From assembly GCF_024199945.1 (NCBI RefSeq), contig NZ_JANADP010000001.1, positions 1,178,001 to 1,242,000 of the forward strand: DNA of 64,000 nucleotides, given 5' to 3'. Positions within the stretch are counted from its first letter, which is position 1. Each line of letters opens with the position of its first letter. This document shows positions 1-12,316 of the stretch, piece by piece. This DNA comes from Bradyrhizobium sp. CCGUVB4N. Its GTDB lineage: Bacteria > Pseudomonadota > Alphaproteobacteria > Rhizobiales > Xanthobacteraceae. The position numbers were made by a program, and so were the translations under genes. The notes under the pieces are model-generated. The model made no database searches. It worked only from the letters and a program-made list of their open reading frames with translations, and was not told the DNA's origin.

Positions 1-1934
<1,934 letters not shown>

Positions 1935-1988
1935 CGCATTCTCTAAACGAGCAACCGACGATCAAGAAAATCAGATGGGAGATCCCAC

Positions 1989-3098
1989 ATGGTAGCTGCT
2001 TCGGGCTCGCAGACGGTCGGAGCAAACGGCCCTCTTGCCGGCGTTCGTATCGTAGAATTCGCCGGGATCGGTCCCGGCCCCTTCGCTTGCATGATGCTGG
2101 CAGACATGGGCGCCGAGGTTGTGACCCTTGACCGTGTCGGTGCTGCCAGGAATTTGAAGGGAATTGCGGCGCGTGGTCGCAAGTGGGTCAATGTCGACCT
2201 GAAGGATGACAAGAGCAAAGGCGATGTCATCGAGCTTCTCTGTACGGCGGACGCCCTGATCGAGGGCTTCCGTCCGGGCGTGATGGAGCGCCTAGGGCTA
2301 GGTCCCGACGTTATTCTCAACCGCAATCCTCGAATTGTGTACGGGCGGATGACCGGTTGGGGGCAGCATGGTCCCCTCGCGAACGCAGCGGGTCACGACA
2401 TCAACTACATCTCGATCACGGGCGCGCTCGCCGCAATCGGTACACGCGAAAGACCGATCCCGCCACTCAATCTGGTCGGTGATTTCGGCGGAGGTGCCCT
2501 CTATCTCATCGTCGGTGTTCTTGCGGCGCTGATGGAAGCGAAGACGTCGGGGAGGGGACAAGTCGTGGACGCCGCAATGTGTGACGGAGCAGCCTCGTTG
2601 ATGACCATGTTCTTCGACATGAGCGCTACTGGGGACTGGGTCGAAGGCCGCGAGCAAAACATGCTGGACGGAGGTGCGCATTTCTACGGTGTCTTCGAAT
2701 GCGCTTGCGGCAATTTTGTTTCGATCGGATCCATCGAGCCGCAATTCTACGCGCTGTTGCGACAGCATGCAGGCCTGCTTGATCCTGACTTCGATGCTCA
2801 GATGGATGCCGCAGCCTGGCCAAAGCTGAAGCAAAGACTTGCGGCAGTTTTCAAGAGCAAGACACGCGAGGAGTGGTGCAAGATCATGGAAGGGACCGAC
2901 ATTTGCTTCGCCCCGGTCTTGACGATGACGGAAGCCTCGCGCCACGAGCACATGGTTTCGCGGGAGGTCTTTCTTACGCGCCATGGGGTTCTACAGCCTG
3001 CTCCGGCGCCGCGGTTCTCGAGGACACCCTCAATGGCCCGCGACCCAGAAGAACTGTCGCTCGCGGCGGTCATGGGCTCCTGGAAGAATCGCCAGTAG
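1989..3098 (+). CDS. mcr: Alpha-methylacyl-CoA racemase (family III CoA-transferase fold)
   Basis: The 369-residue protein belongs to the CaiB/BaiF fold but carries the racemase signature rather than that of a transferase. His136 lies in AGHDINY, Asp165 in VGDFGGG and Glu250 in SIEPQFY, matching the His/Asp/Glu set known from mycobacterial alpha-methylacyl-CoA racemase. The C-terminal PAPRFSRTPS motif is also typical. Such enzymes epimerise 2-methylacyl-CoA thioesters by 1,1-proton transfer. The ATG is preceded by GGGAGATCCCAC. It lies between pccA (55 bp upstream) and mutA, where a methylmalonyl-CoA epimerase could sit; no such epimerase is visible in the window. Its codon use looks less G/C-biased than that of mutA and mutB, which suggests later insertion. 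Function as racemase is fairly sure; the substrate is not. Confidence 0.85.
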   Translation: MVAASGSQTVGANGPLAGVRIVEFAGIGPGPFACMMLADMGAEVVTLDRVGAARNLKGIAARGRKWVNVDLKDDKSKGDVIELLCTADALIEGFRPGVMERLGLGPDVILNRNPRIVYGRMTGWGQHGPLANAAGHDINYISITGALAAIGTRERPIPPLNLVGDFGGGALYLIVGVLAALMEAKTSGRGQVVDAAMCDGAASLMTMFFDMSATGDWVEGREQNMLDGGAHFYGVFECACGNFVSIGSIEPQFYALLRQHAGLLDPDFDAQMDAAAWPKLKQRLAAVFKSKTREEWCKIMEGTDICFAPVLTMTEASRHEHMVSREVFLTRHGVLQPAPAPRFSRTPSMARDPEELSLAAVMGSWKNRQ

Positions 3099-3178
3099 GT
3101 CAATTTTCGTAGGGGGATTGTCGATGCCGTGCAGACCCGAGCCGGAGTTTTGCGCCGATGTGCAAGGGGGCCCAGACC

Positions 3179-5044
3179 GTGACGCCGGATGACTTGCCGC
3201 TGGCGGCGGATTTTCCCAAGGCGACCGTCGAAGACTGGCGCAAGCTGGTCGACGGCGTGCTGAAGGGCGGGCCGTTCGAGAAGCTGGTCGGCAAGACCTA
3301 TGACGGCCTCAAGATCGAACCGCTTTATCCGCGCGCCAAGGGCGTTTCGCCGGTAGTCGGACGAGCCGCGGCGGCGCCGTGGCAGATCATACAGCGGATC
3401 GACCATCCCGATGCGGCGATCGCGAATGCGCAGGCGCTGACCGATCTCGAGAATGGCGCGACCGGGCTCTCGCTGGTGTTCGCCGGCGGCACTGGCGCAC
3501 ATGGTTTTGGTCTGGAACCTTCGGCTGAAGCCGTTGCAAAGGTCTTGAAGGACGTCCATCTCGATGCCGGCATCGGCATAGAGCTCCAGATCGGGCCGCA
3601 ATCGCGGATGGCCGCGATCCATGTTGCGGAATATGTGAAGAGCAACGGCCTCTCGCCTGCGGCCTGCAACATCCGCTTCGGGCTCGATCCGCTCGCGGCC
3701 GGTGCCGTGTGGGGCCACAGCCCCTTCACATGGGACGAGATCGTTCCCGCCGTCACTGGCGCCATCAAGGGCCTCGCGGCGCTCGGCTTCAAGGGACCGT
3801 TCGCATCCGCCGACGGACGCGTGATCCACGATGCCGGCGGCTCCGAGGTGCAGGAGCTTGCCTTCGTGCTGGCCTGCGGCGTCGCTTATCTGCGCGCGAT
3901 CGAAAGCGCCGGCGTTCCGCTGGAGCAGGCGCAGGGCATGGTCTACGCGCGGCTTGCCGCGGATGCCGACCAATTCCTGACCATGGCGAAATTCCGCGCA
4001 CTGCGGCTGCTCTGGGCGCGCATAGAAACGGCGTGCGGGCTCACGCCGAAGCCGCTATTCATCGCCGCCGATACGGCCTGGCGCATGCTGACGCAGCGCG
4101 ACCCTTACGTGAACATGCTGCGCGCGACCATCGCGACCTTCGCGGCGGGACTTGCCGGAGCCAACGCGATCACCGTGCTACCGCACACGCTGGCGCTCGG
4201 CCTGCCCGATCCGTTCGCGCGGCGCGTGGCGCGCAACACGCAGCTCCTGCTGCTGGAAGAGAGCAGCCTCGCCAGGGTCAGCGATCCCGCGGCCGGCACA
4301 GGCGGCATCGAGACGCTGACGGTGCAGCTTTGCGAGGCCGCCTGGGCGCTGTTCCAGGAGAGCGAGAAAGCCGGCGGCGCCTTCGCCGCGCTTCAGCAAG
4401 GCCTGTTCCAGGGCAAGGTGGCGGCTGCGCGAAAGGTGCGCGACGCCAACATCGCCAAGCGCCGGGACGTGCTGACCGGCGCCAGCGAGTTTCCGAACCT
4501 GCAGGAGAGCGAGACCGCAGTGCTGAAGGCGACGCCGGTCGCACTCGCGCCTTATGGCGAGCAGAAATACAAGTTCGTGCCGCTGCCGCCGATCCGTTTG
4601 GCGGAACCGTTCGAGGCGCTGCGCGACAAATCCGATGCGGCACTCAAAGCGCGCGGCGCGCGGCCGAAGGTGTTTCTGGCCAATCTCGGCACGCCCGCCG
4701 ATTTCACCGCGCGCGCGACCTTTGCCAAGAGCTTCTTCGAGGCCGGCGGCATCGAGGCCCTCGGCAGCGAGGGCTTTGCCGATCCGGCCAAGCTCGCGGC
4801 CGCGTTCAAGGCCTCGGGCGCCGCGATTGCCTGCCTCTGTTCCAGCGACAAGATCTATGCGGAACACGCTGAGGCCGCGGCGAAGGCTCTGCAATCGGCC
4901 GGCGGCCGACACATCTATCTGGCAGGCCGCCCGGCCGAGGCGGAGACGGCGCTGCGTGCCGCCGGCGTCGCCGGCTTCATCTTTGCCGGCGCCGATGCGC
5001 TCGCAACACTGCAGGACGTCTATCAGTGGACCGAACACGTATAG
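3179..5044 (+). CDS. mutA: Methylmalonyl-CoA mutase small (beta) subunit
   Basis: This is the non-catalytic partner of MutB. It keeps the TIM-barrel part, with recognisable segments such as [21 protein letters not shown], but the C-terminal B12-type domain lacks the D-x-H-x-x-G cobalamin ligand motif, as usual for the small subunit. I prefer the GTG at 3179, giving [13 protein letters not shown], because AAGGGGG ends eight bases before it. An in-frame ATG at 3158 has a poorer ribosome site and would add seven residues. The product is about 621 residues, a normal length. The next gene, mutB, begins 46 bp downstream, so the two are almost certainly co-transcribed and form the heterodimer that isomerises (R)-methylmalonyl-CoA to succinyl-CoA. 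Confidence 0.9.
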   Translation: MTPDDLPLAADFPKATVEDWRKLVDGVLKGGPFEKLVGKTYDGLKIEPLYPRAKGVSPVVGRAAAAPWQIIQRIDHPDAAIANAQALTDLENGATGLSLVFAGGTGAHGFGLEPSAEAVAKVLKDVHLDAGIGIELQIGPQSRMAAIHVAEYVKSNGLSPAACNIRFGLDPLAAGAVWGHSPFTWDEIVPAVTGAIKGLAALGFKGPFASADGRVIHDAGGSEVQELAFVLACGVAYLRAIESAGVPLEQAQGMVYARLAADADQFLTMAKFRALRLLWARIETACGLTPKPLFIAADTAWRMLTQRDPYVNMLRATIATFAAGLAGANAITVLPHTLALGLPDPFARRVARNTQLLLLEESSLARVSDPAAGTGGIETLTVQLCEAAWALFQESEKAGGAFAALQQGLFQGKVAAARKVRDANIAKRRDVLTGASEFPNLQESETAVLKATPVALAPYGEQKYKFVPLPPIRLAEPFEALRDKSDAALKARGARPKVFLANLGTPADFTARATFAKSFFEAGGIEALGSEGFADPAKLAAAFKASGAAIACLCSSDKIYAEHAEAAAKALQSAGGRHIYLAGRPAEAETALRAAGVAGFIFAGADALATLQDVYQWTEHV

Positions 5045-5090
5045 GGCTAGATTCAGCGCCTCGCGCGCTCAACGGCGATTGGACGAAACG

Positions 5091-7244
5091 ATGACCCGTA
5101 TTCCCAATTTCGGCGATGTTGCGTTCGAGAAGGTCGCAAGCCCCGCGCCCGCGGGACGCGCCGAACCGTGGCTGACGCCCGAAGGCATTCCGGTGAAGAG
5201 TGCTTACGGCGAAGCCGATCTCGCCGGGCTCGAATTCCTCGACACGTATCCAGGCATCGCGCCATACCTACGCGGCCCCTATCCGACCATGTATGTCAAC
5301 CAGCCCTGGACCGTCAGGCAATATGCCGGCTTCTCCACGGCGGAGGATTCCAACGCGTTCTACCGCCGCAACCTCGCCGCCGGCCAGAAGGGCCTCTCGG
5401 TCGCTTTCGATCTCGCCACCCATCGCGGTTATGACAGCGACCATCCGCGCGTCGGCGGCGACGTCGGCATGGCCGGCGTGGCCATCGATTCCATCTACGA
5501 CATGCGCACGCTGTTCGCGGGGATTCCGCTCGACCAGATGAGCGTGTCCATGACCATGAACGGCGCGGTGCTGCCGATCCTCGCGCTCTACGTCGCCGCC
5601 GCCGGCGAACAGGGCGTGCCGCCGGAGAAGCTGTCGGGCACCATTCAGAACGACATTCTGAAAGAGTTTATGGTGCGCAACACCTATATCTATCCGCCCG
5701 CGCCATCGATGCGGATCATCTCGGACATCTTCGCCTACACCTCCACGAGGATGCCGAAGTACAATTCGATCTCGATCTCCGGCTACCACATGCAGGAAGC
5801 CGGCGCGACGCAGGACCTCGAACTCGCCTACACGCTCGCCGACGGTGTCGAATATCTGCGCGCAGGTCTTGCCGCGGGCCTCGACGTCGACCGCTTCGCG
5901 CCGCGGCTGTCGTTCTTCTGGGCCATCGGCATGAACTTCTTCATGGAAGTCGCCAAGATGCGCGCCGCGCGCCTGTTGTGGGCGAAGCTGCTCAAGCCGT
6001 TCAATCCGAAAGACCCGCGCTCGCTGTCGCTGCGCACGCATTCACAGACGTCGGGCTGGTCGCTGACCGCGCAGGACGTCTTCAACAACGTGATGCGCAC
6101 GACGGTGGAGGCGATGGCGGCGACGCAAGGCCACACCCAGTCGCTGCACACCAATGCGCTCGACGAGGCCTTGGCGCTGCCGACCGACTTCTCGGCACGC
6201 ATCGCCCGCAACACCCAGCTGTTTCTGCAGCAGGAGAGCGGCACCACGCGGATCATCGACCCCTGGGGCGGCTCCTACTACGTCGAGCGGCTCACGCGCG
6301 ACCTCGCGGCCAAGGCATGGGGCCATATCCAGGAGGTCGAGGAGCTCGGCGGCATGGCCAAGGCCATCGAGGCCGGCGTGCCCAAGCTGCGCATCGAGGA
6401 GGCCTCGGCCAAGACCCAGGCCCGCATCGATGCCGGCAAGCAGGCGGTGATCGGCGTCAACAAGTACAAGCCGACCGATGAAGCGCCGATCGACATCCTC
6501 AAGGTGGACAACACCAATGTCCGCCGCCTGCAGATCGACAAGCTGACGCGGCTGAAGAGCGAGCGCAACCAGACGGACGTCGATGCCGCGCTCGCCGCGA
6601 TCACGCGTTCGGCCGGTGAAGGCAACGGCAATCTGCTCGCGCTCGCGATCGACGCGGCGCGCGCCAAGGCGACCGTCGGCGAAATTTCGAATGCGATGGA
6701 GAAGGTGTTCGGCCGCCACCGCGCCGAGATCAAGTCCATCACCGGCGTCTACAAGCGGGAGGCGTCCAGCATGGGCAACCAGGTCGAGAAGGTTCAGGCG
6801 CTGATCGACGCCTTCGAGGAGGCCGAGGGTCGCCGCCCGCGCATCCTCGTCGCCAAGATCGGCCAGGACGGCCACGACCGCGGCCAGAAGGTGATCGCGT
6901 CGGCGTTCGCCGATATCGGCTTCGACGTCGACATCGGGCCGCTGTTCGCGACCGCCGACGAAGCCGCCCGGCAGGCGGTCGAGAACGACGTGCACATTCT
7001 CGGTGTCTCCTCGCTCGCCGCCGCCCACCTCACCGCGGTGCCCGAGCTCAAGGCCGCACTGAAGAAGCAGGGCCGCGACGACATCATGATCATCGTTGGC
7101 GGCGTGGTGCCGCCGCAGGATTACGACGCGCTCTACGCAGCCGGCGCAGAGGCGATCTTCCCGCCAGGCACGGTGATTGCGGAGGCGGCGGAGGAACTGA
7201 TCCGTAAGCTGAATGCCCGGCTCGGGCATAGCGAGGCAGCCTAG
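5091..7244 (+). CDS. mutB: Methylmalonyl-CoA mutase large (alpha) subunit, adenosylcobalamin-dependent
   Basis: The catalytic subunit converts (R)-methylmalonyl-CoA to succinyl-CoA by a radical mechanism. The 717-residue protein starts [15 protein letters not shown]. An open frame extends further upstream, but that part is antisense-like noise overlapping mutA. The N-terminal barrel contains the substrate region [20 protein letters not shown]. The C-terminal B12 domain has the cobalamin ligand motif D593-G-H595-D-R-G598, followed by the GG-containing nucleotide-loop segment [12 protein letters not shown]. It lies directly behind mutA. The combination with pccA makes a complete propionyl-CoA to succinyl-CoA route except for the epimerase and the beta carboxylase subunit, which may lie outside the window. 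Confidence 0.96.
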   Translation: MTRIPNFGDVAFEKVASPAPAGRAEPWLTPEGIPVKSAYGEADLAGLEFLDTYPGIAPYLRGPYPTMYVNQPWTVRQYAGFSTAEDSNAFYRRNLAAGQKGLSVAFDLATHRGYDSDHPRVGGDVGMAGVAIDSIYDMRTLFAGIPLDQMSVSMTMNGAVLPILALYVAAAGEQGVPPEKLSGTIQNDILKEFMVRNTYIYPPAPSMRIISDIFAYTSTRMPKYNSISISGYHMQEAGATQDLELAYTLADGVEYLRAGLAAGLDVDRFAPRLSFFWAIGMNFFMEVAKMRAARLLWAKLLKPFNPKDPRSLSLRTHSQTSGWSLTAQDVFNNVMRTTVEAMAATQGHTQSLHTNALDEALALPTDFSARIARNTQLFLQQESGTTRIIDPWGGSYYVERLTRDLAAKAWGHIQEVEELGGMAKAIEAGVPKLRIEEASAKTQARIDAGKQAVIGVNKYKPTDEAPIDILKVDNTNVRRLQIDKLTRLKSERNQTDVDAALAAITRSAGEGNGNLLALAIDAARAKATVGEISNAMEKVFGRHRAEIKSITGVYKREASSMGNQVEKVQALIDAFEEAEGRRPRILVAKIGQDGHDRGQKVIASAFADIGFDVDIGPLFATADEAARQAVENDVHILGVSSLAAAHLTAVPELKAALKKQGRDDIMIIVGGVVPPQDYDALYAAGAEAIFPPGTVIAEAAEELIRKLNARLGHSEAA

Positions 7245-7319
7245 CGCCCTGGCTCCCAAACCGCCGCTACATTGAGGTTGCGCTTCGATCTATCGGTTCT
7301 GAGCAGAAGAATACCCATC

Positions 7320-7550
7320 ATGCCGACTCTTGAATCGATACGTCACGAGATAGATCGCACGCGCCTTCAGGTTGGGCGTCAGCGCAGAGAGATCGCCCGT
7401 CTCCGACGCGCTGGGATACGCGTCGACGCGACGGAGGCAATTGTGGAGAGAATGATAGCGAAAATCGAAGAATTGTGCCTCCAACGCAACGAGTTGGCAA
7501 AAGCCAGACCTAATCCTGCGAAGGGCAGAGTCGGCCACCGAGGATGCTGA
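7320..7550 (+). CDS. Small basic hypothetical protein
   Basis: A 76-residue protein beginning MPTLESIRHEID. An in-frame ATG at 7272 would add 16 unlikely residues, while the ATG at 7320 has AGAAG about eight bases upstream. The sequence is charged and probably helical: it carries heptad-like leucine and isoleucine spacing through IERMIAKIEELCLQRNEL, which suggests a short coiled coil. No catalytic motif, signal peptide or membrane segment is visible. Short coiled proteins of this kind are frequent as hypothetical genes in rhizobia. It follows mutB by 75 bp. I do not recognise a function, and its status as a true gene rests on codon pattern and ribosome site only. Confidence 0.45.
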   Translation: MPTLESIRHEIDRTRLQVGRQRREIARLRRAGIRVDATEAIVERMIAKIEELCLQRNELAKARPNPAKGRVGHRGC

Positions 7551-7998
7551 GACGGGCGGGGCCGGTCCGACTGCCTCGCGAATTCGGTTTAAGGACGCGT
7601 CCGCTACCAGCACGCACTTGACCTCTTGTCAGGACGCCGCCGAACTGCCCGGGCGGACAAGGATGGGAGTAGACCGGCTAAGGCTCAGGATGAGGAGACG
7701 GCGCTATGCGTAGCAATCGTCCAGCTTAGTTGGATATCGGTTGCCGGGATTGGCTCAAACTTACCCATGATGGATCGGAGCGATAGTTAAATATCTTCAA
7801 ATAGCTAGAGGCCGCGACGTGTGCACCAAGAGATCAGGAAAAATCTCAGGAGGGCCAACGGAATCCATCCGAGAGCACGACAAGCGGATAATGCCCGCCA
7901 ATCTGTTGCGTCTTGAGCTCCGGCTAAGCCATGAAGCTGGGTGACGGTTTGCACTGCGAGTCCGTTTTGTGGAGTAGCGCGATCCAGCAGCAGAGAAG
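7551..7998. other. Intergenic stretch with one copy of a dispersed repeat
   Basis: This 448-bp stretch between the small hypothetical gene and the 3' end of lipA has no convincing coding sequence; the short frames on both strands lack ribosome sites and family features. It contains a 32-bp segment (7814-7845) that recurs at 31367-31398. I see no strong terminator for lipA here. Confidence 0.6.
7814..7845 (+). repeat. Dispersed 32-bp repeat, copy 1
   Basis: Aligned without gaps to 31367-31398, about 27 of 32 bases agree and most differences are transitions. The best-conserved part is AGATCAGGAAAAATC here against AGATCAAGAAAAATC there. Both copies read in one frame as related peptides (TCAPRDQEKS and TCTPGDQEKS). 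Both lie in non-coding DNA beside the gene run of region B. Nature unknown. Confidence 0.5.
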
Positions 7999-8967
7999 CT
8001 AAACGCGTCGGCGCTCATGAAGCTTGCGGAAGTCATCACCGGCGTGGTGTGAGGATCGCGTCAGTGGCGTGGCGGAGGCCATCAGAAATCCCTTGGCATA
8101 GGCAGTCTTCTCATAGGCCTCGAACTCATCTGGAGGCACGAAGCGGACTACGGCATGGTGTTTGCGCGTCGGTTGGAGATACTGCCCGATGGTCAGGAAA
8201 TCGACGTCGGCGGAACGCAGATCGTCCATCAATTGTAGCACCTCGCTGCGGTCCTCGCCGAGCCCCACCATGATTCCCGATTTGGTGAAGATCCGCGCGT
8301 CGAGCTCCTTGACGCGTTGCAGGAGCCGGACTGAATGGAAATAGCGAGCACCGGGACGCACCGTGAGATACTTTGACGGAACCGTTTCCAGATTGTGATT
8401 GAATACATCTGGTCGCGCTGCAATGACCGTTTCGAGTGCGCCGTGCTTGCGCAGGAAATCGGGCGTAAGAATTTCGATTGACGTCGCCGGGCTCGTTGCG
8501 CGGATCGCAGCAATCGTTGCGGCGAAATGGGCGGCGCCGCCGTCGGCGAGATCGTCGCGATCGACCGAGGTCACGACCACATGCTCAAGTCCAAGCTTAG
8601 CCACAGCGTCGGCGACCTTGCCGGGCTCGTCGGCATCGAGCGGGCCGGGCAAGCCGGTGCGCACGTTGCAGAACGCGCAGGCGCGCGTGCAGGTGTCGCC
8701 CATGATCATGAAGGTGGCGTGCTTCTTCGCCCAACACTCGCCGATGTTGGGGCAGCTCGCTTCCTCGCAGACGGTGACGAGCTTGTTCTCGCGCACGATA
8801 CGTCGCGTCTCCGTCCATTGGGCGGAGCCGGGAGCTTTCACGCGGATCCATTCGGGCTTGCTTTGCAGCGGCGTGTCCGGGCGGTTCGCCTTTTCGGGAT
8901 GGCGCGGCCTCTCGGCCCCCTGTGTTGTGCGCGGATCGTTGTTGAGCAGATCGAGTATCACCGTCAT
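7999..8967 (-). CDS. lipA: Lipoyl synthase (radical SAM)
   Basis: LipA inserts two sulfurs into octanoyl groups on lipoyl domains, making the cofactor of 2-oxoacid dehydrogenase complexes. The 322-residue protein has the auxiliary cluster motif [12 protein letters not shown] and the radical SAM motif CTRACAFC, both complete. The frame is open further upstream, but the start at 8967 ([12 protein letters not shown]) has a GGGGG-containing ribosome site eight bases ahead, fits the family length, and removes 43 residues with no family resemblance. It is divergent from the pyruvate dehydrogenase genes, whose E2 and E3 proteins carry three lipoyl domains that need this modification. No lipB lies nearby, so this is probably a second, pathway-linked lipA copy; that point is inference. 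Confidence 0.95.
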   Translation of the reverse strand: MTVILDLLNNDPRTTQGAERPRHPEKANRPDTPLQSKPEWIRVKAPGSAQWTETRRIVRENKLVTVCEEASCPNIGECWAKKHATFMIMGDTCTRACAFCNVRTGLPGPLDADEPGKVADAVAKLGLEHVVVTSVDRDDLADGGAAHFAATIAAIRATSPATSIEILTPDFLRKHGALETVIAARPDVFNHNLETVPSKYLTVRPGARYFHSVRLLQRVKELDARIFTKSGIMVGLGEDRSEVLQLMDDLRSADVDFLTIGQYLQPTRKHHAVVRFVPPDEFEAYEKTAYAKGFLMASATPLTRSSHHAGDDFRKLHERRRV

Positions 8968-9604
8968 GCACCCATCCCCCTGCGATGTATCAGAGCCGAA
9001 CATGCCGGCGGCTTCGCTCACGCTGCGTGATACGTCTCGACTCGCGCAAGCAATCGCGCGGTAACAATGGAGCCACGCGTGCTTGGTTGCTGACATTCAG
9101 CTATCGCGACGATGCGCGTCAACCTGATTTGTGATCGCGTGTTGTTCGCGCTCGCATAACGGAGCGAACCCTTGCGCGGATGCTCCAGTTCCAACGGGCC
9201 GCGCGGGGTGGCAGGCATGGCGCCTCGCATGCAAAACGGTCCGTCCGAGCGATCCGATATTTCGGGTGGTCACTCTAGCCGGTTTTCCGGAGCTTCAGAC
9301 GGATTTGGTCGAGATGCGCTTTCCCTAGAAACGGGACATCCGGCAAACCCAAGCAAATTGAACGACATCGTTGAGATGCCGTACTTTTCCGTGGACTGGC
9401 ACGAATGCTGCTTAATAAGCCGTCAAAAGAAGCGACAGCTTAAAAATAGACGATGTGAGGGGACGTTCAGATGCCAGCCAACAATCAACTCACGACCTAA
9501 CACGACCGGGATACCGCCCGTTCGGCATTGCGCGCGTCCGCATGAGCGGGGGCTGCAATGAACGTTGGCGCTCGACTTCGGCTTGGCATGCAATGGAGAA
9601 AGCA
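8968..9604. other. Divergent control region between lipA and aceE
   Basis: This 637-bp region has no credible gene. It carries the sigma54-type promoter at 9397-9412 reading toward aceE, and upstream of it an imperfect inverted repeat (GTTCGC at 9144-9149 with GCGAAC at 9164-9169) that could belong to an activator site. The unusual length suits an enhancer-dependent promoter with distal activator binding. The lipA promoter must also lie here, but I cannot assign its elements. Confidence 0.6.
9397..9412 (+). promoter_or_regulatory. Sigma54 (RpoN) -24/-12 promoter upstream of the aceE gene run
   Basis: The sequence TGGCACGAATGCTGCT matches the RpoN consensus TGGCACG-N4-TTGCW with one mismatch (C for the first T of TTGC). 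The invariant GG and GC are separated by exactly ten bases, as the family requires. Transcription would begin near 9422, leaving a leader of about 180 bases before aceE. A sigma54 activator of the DctD type is encoded downstream in the same run of genes (27978-29354). Confidence 0.7.
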
Positions 9605-12292
9605 ATGACGATCGCGGACGCGCACGATCAGGACCCGCAGGAAACTCGGGAGTGGCTGGATGCCCTGTCGGCGATCCGATGTCACCGCGGCAGCGAGCGC
9701 GCCGAATTCGTCGTCAACGCCGTTATTGCCGCCGCGCGCAGCGGCGGCCTCGGCATTCAGCAGACGTTGACGACGCCCTATTGCAACACGATCCCGGCGG
9801 ATCAGCAGCCGGCACTGCCGGGCGACCGCGCCATCGAGCACAAGCTGCGCTCGATCATTCGATGGAACGCGCTTGCCATCGTCCTGCGCGCCAACAAGGA
9901 AAGCTCGGAGCTTGGCGGCCATATCGCGAGCTTCCAGTCTGCCGCCACGCTGTACGATATCGGCTTCGGTCACTTCTGGCACGCTCCAACGGAATCGCAC
10001 GGCGGCGATCTCATTTTCGTCCAGGGACATTGTTCGCCAGGAATCTATGCGCGCGCCTATCTCGAGGGGCGGCTGAGCGAAGAACAATTGCTCGGCTTCC
10101 GACAGGAGACCGGCGGCAAGGGCCTGTCGAGTTACCCGCATCCGTGGCTGATGCCGGATTTCTGGCAGTTTCCGACGGTGTCGATGGGGCTGGGACCGCT
10201 GATGGCGATCTATCAGGCGCGATTCCTGAAATATCTGGAGAACCGTCTTCTGGCCGAGACGTCGAACCGCAAGGTCTGGGCGTTCATGGGCGACGGCGAA
10301 ACAGACGAGCCGGAGTCGCTCGGCGCCATCTCGCTTGCCGGCCGCGAAAACCTCGAAAATTTGATCTTCGTCATCAATTGCAATTTGCAGCGGCTCGACG
10401 GTCCGGTGCGCGGCAACGGCAAGATCGTGCAGGAGCTTGAGAGTGTCTTCCGCGGTGCCGGCTGGAACGTCATCAAGGTATTGTGGGGCTCGGGCTGGGA
10501 TAGGCTACTGCAGAAGGACCGCAGCGGGCTGTTGCTCAAGCGCATGGAAGAATGCGTCGACGGCGAGTATCAGGACTTCAAGAGCAAGAGCGGCGCCTAC
10601 ATCCGCGAACATTTCTTCGGCAAGTACGACGAGCTGAAGCAGCTCGTCTCTGACATGAGCGACGACGAGATCTGGCAGCTGGCGCGCGGCGGCCATGATC
10701 CTGAGAAAGTCTTCGCCGCCTACACCGCAGCTGTGAACCACAAGGGCCAGCCAACGGTCATTCTGCCGAAGACGGTCAAGGGCTACGGCATGGGCGAATC
10801 CGGCGAAGGCCAGATGATCGCGCATCAAGCCAAGAAGATGACCCAGGACGCGCTGCGCGGCTTCCGCGACCGCTTCCAGGTGCCGGTCGCAGATGCAGAC
10901 CTCGCCAAGGTGCCGTTCCTCAAGTTGCCGGAAGACAGCCCCGAAATGAAGTATTTCCGGGCGCAGCGCGAAAAGCTCGGCGGCGCGCTGCCGCAGCGGC
11001 GGCGGAAATCTGCGTCCCTGCAAATTCCACCGCTCTCGACATTCCAGCGGCTGCTCGAAAACACCGGTGACCGCGAGATCTCGACGACGATGGCATTCGT
11101 GCAGATGCTCGGCGCGCTCGTGCGCGACAAGGCGATCGGCAAGCATATCGTGCCGATCGTGCCGGACGAATCCCGCACCTTCGGCATGGAGGGTATGTTC
11201 CGACAACTCGGCATCTATTCATCGGTCGGCCAGCTCTACCGGCCGCAGGACGCCGATCAGCTGATGTACTACCGCGAAGACAAGAGTGGGCAGGTCTTCC
11301 AGGAAGGCATCAACGAGGGCGGCGCCATGTCGAGCTGGATCGTCGCTGCGACGTCCTACTCGACCAACAACGTGCCGATGATCCCGTTCTACATTTACTA
11401 CTCGATGTTCGGTCTTCAGCGCGTGGGCGATCTGGCCTGGCTCGCCGGCGATATGCGGGCGCGCGGCTTCCTGCTCGGCGGTACTGCAGGCCGCACCACG
11501 CTGAACGGCGAAGGCTTGCAGCATGAGGACGGCCACAGCCACGTGCTGGCCGGCACCATCCCGAACTGCGTGTCGTATGATCCGACCTTCGCCTATGAAG
11601 TCGTGACCATTGTTCGCGAAGGCATGCGCCGCATGTATGAGGCGCAGGAGGACGTCTACTACTACATCACGCTGATGAACGAGAATTATCCGCATCCCGC
11701 GCTTGCCGAGGCGGGCAAGGGAGCGGAAGAGGGGATTCTCAAGGGGCTCTATCTCCTCAAGAACGGGGGCGAGACCGCCAAGAAGGGGCTGCGCGTGCAG
11801 CTCGTCGGCTCGGGCACGATCCTGCGCGAGGTGATAGCGGCGGCGGAACTGCTGAAGGCGGATTTCGGCGTCACGGCAGACGTGTGGAGCGCCACCAGCT
11901 TCAACGAACTGCGTCGCGACGGCATGGCGACTGAGCGCTGGAACCTGCTGCATCCGACCGAGCCGCGCCGCAAGAGCTGGGTCGAGACCCAGCTTGAAGG
12001 TCACACCGGGCCGGTAGTCGCCTCGACCGACTACATGCGCAACTACCCCGACCAGATCCGGGAATACGTGCAGGCCGCCGGACGCCGCTACGTCGTGCTG
12101 GGCACGGACGGTTTCGGCCGCAGCGACTATCGCGTCAAGTTGCGGAAGTTCTTCGAGGTCGACCGGCATTACGTCGCCGTCGCCGCGCTGAAGGCGCTGG
12201 CCGATGAGGGGGCGATCAAGCCTGCAATCGTCGCCGAGGCGATCGCCAAATATCAAATCGATGCCGGGCGCGCTGCGCCCTGGACTGTGTGA
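9605..12292 (+). CDS. aceE: Pyruvate dehydrogenase E1 component, homodimeric type
   Basis: E1 decarboxylates pyruvate with thiamine diphosphate and transfers the acetyl group to the lipoyl domains of E2. The 895-residue protein is of the single-chain AceE class. The ThDP motif begins GDGETDEPES and ends about 30 residues later at NCN. I chose the ATG at 9605 (MTIADAHDQDP) because GGAG lies six bases upstream; the longer open frame has no ribosome site. Many alphaproteobacteria use the heterodimeric PdhA/PdhB E1 for housekeeping, so a homodimeric E1 coupled to dctA and PHB genes suggests a specialised second complex. It is the first gene after the sigma54 promoter, and aceF follows after 24 bp. 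Confidence 0.95.
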   Translation: MTIADAHDQDPQETREWLDALSAIRCHRGSERAEFVVNAVIAAARSGGLGIQQTLTTPYCNTIPADQQPALPGDRAIEHKLRSIIRWNALAIVLRANKESSELGGHIASFQSAATLYDIGFGHFWHAPTESHGGDLIFVQGHCSPGIYARAYLEGRLSEEQLLGFRQETGGKGLSSYPHPWLMPDFWQFPTVSMGLGPLMAIYQARFLKYLENRLLAETSNRKVWAFMGDGETDEPESLGAISLAGRENLENLIFVINCNLQRLDGPVRGNGKIVQELESVFRGAGWNVIKVLWGSGWDRLLQKDRSGLLLKRMEECVDGEYQDFKSKSGAYIREHFFGKYDELKQLVSDMSDDEIWQLARGGHDPEKVFAAYTAAVNHKGQPTVILPKTVKGYGMGESGEGQMIAHQAKKMTQDALRGFRDRFQVPVADADLAKVPFLKLPEDSPEMKYFRAQREKLGGALPQRRRKSASLQIPPLSTFQRLLENTGDREISTTMAFVQMLGALVRDKAIGKHIVPIVPDESRTFGMEGMFRQLGIYSSVGQLYRPQDADQLMYYREDKSGQVFQEGINEGGAMSSWIVAATSYSTNNVPMIPFYIYYSMFGLQRVGDLAWLAGDMRARGFLLGGTAGRTTLNGEGLQHEDGHSHVLAGTIPNCVSYDPTFAYEVVTIVREGMRRMYEAQEDVYYYITLMNENYPHPALAEAGKGAEEGILKGLYLLKNGGETAKKGLRVQLVGSGTILREVIAAAELLKADFGVTADVWSATSFNELRRDGMATERWNLLHPTEPRRKSWVETQLEGHTGPVVASTDYMRNYPDQIREYVQAAGRRYVVLGTDGFGRSDYRVKLRKFFEVDRHYVAVAALKALADEGAIKPAIVAEAIAKYQIDAGRAAPWTV

Positions 12293-12316
12293 CGCAGCGG
12301 AGCCGAGGACAGAGCG

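Noticed and set aside
4554..5090. N-terminal extension of the mutB frame
   Set aside because: This part overlaps mutA, is Arg/Pro/Ser-rich and unlike any mutase. The family N-terminus begins at the ATG 5091.
9172..9561. A 129-codon frame in the lipA-aceE gap
   Set aside because: No start signal and no family resemblance. It overlaps the sigma54 promoter and sits in the control region.
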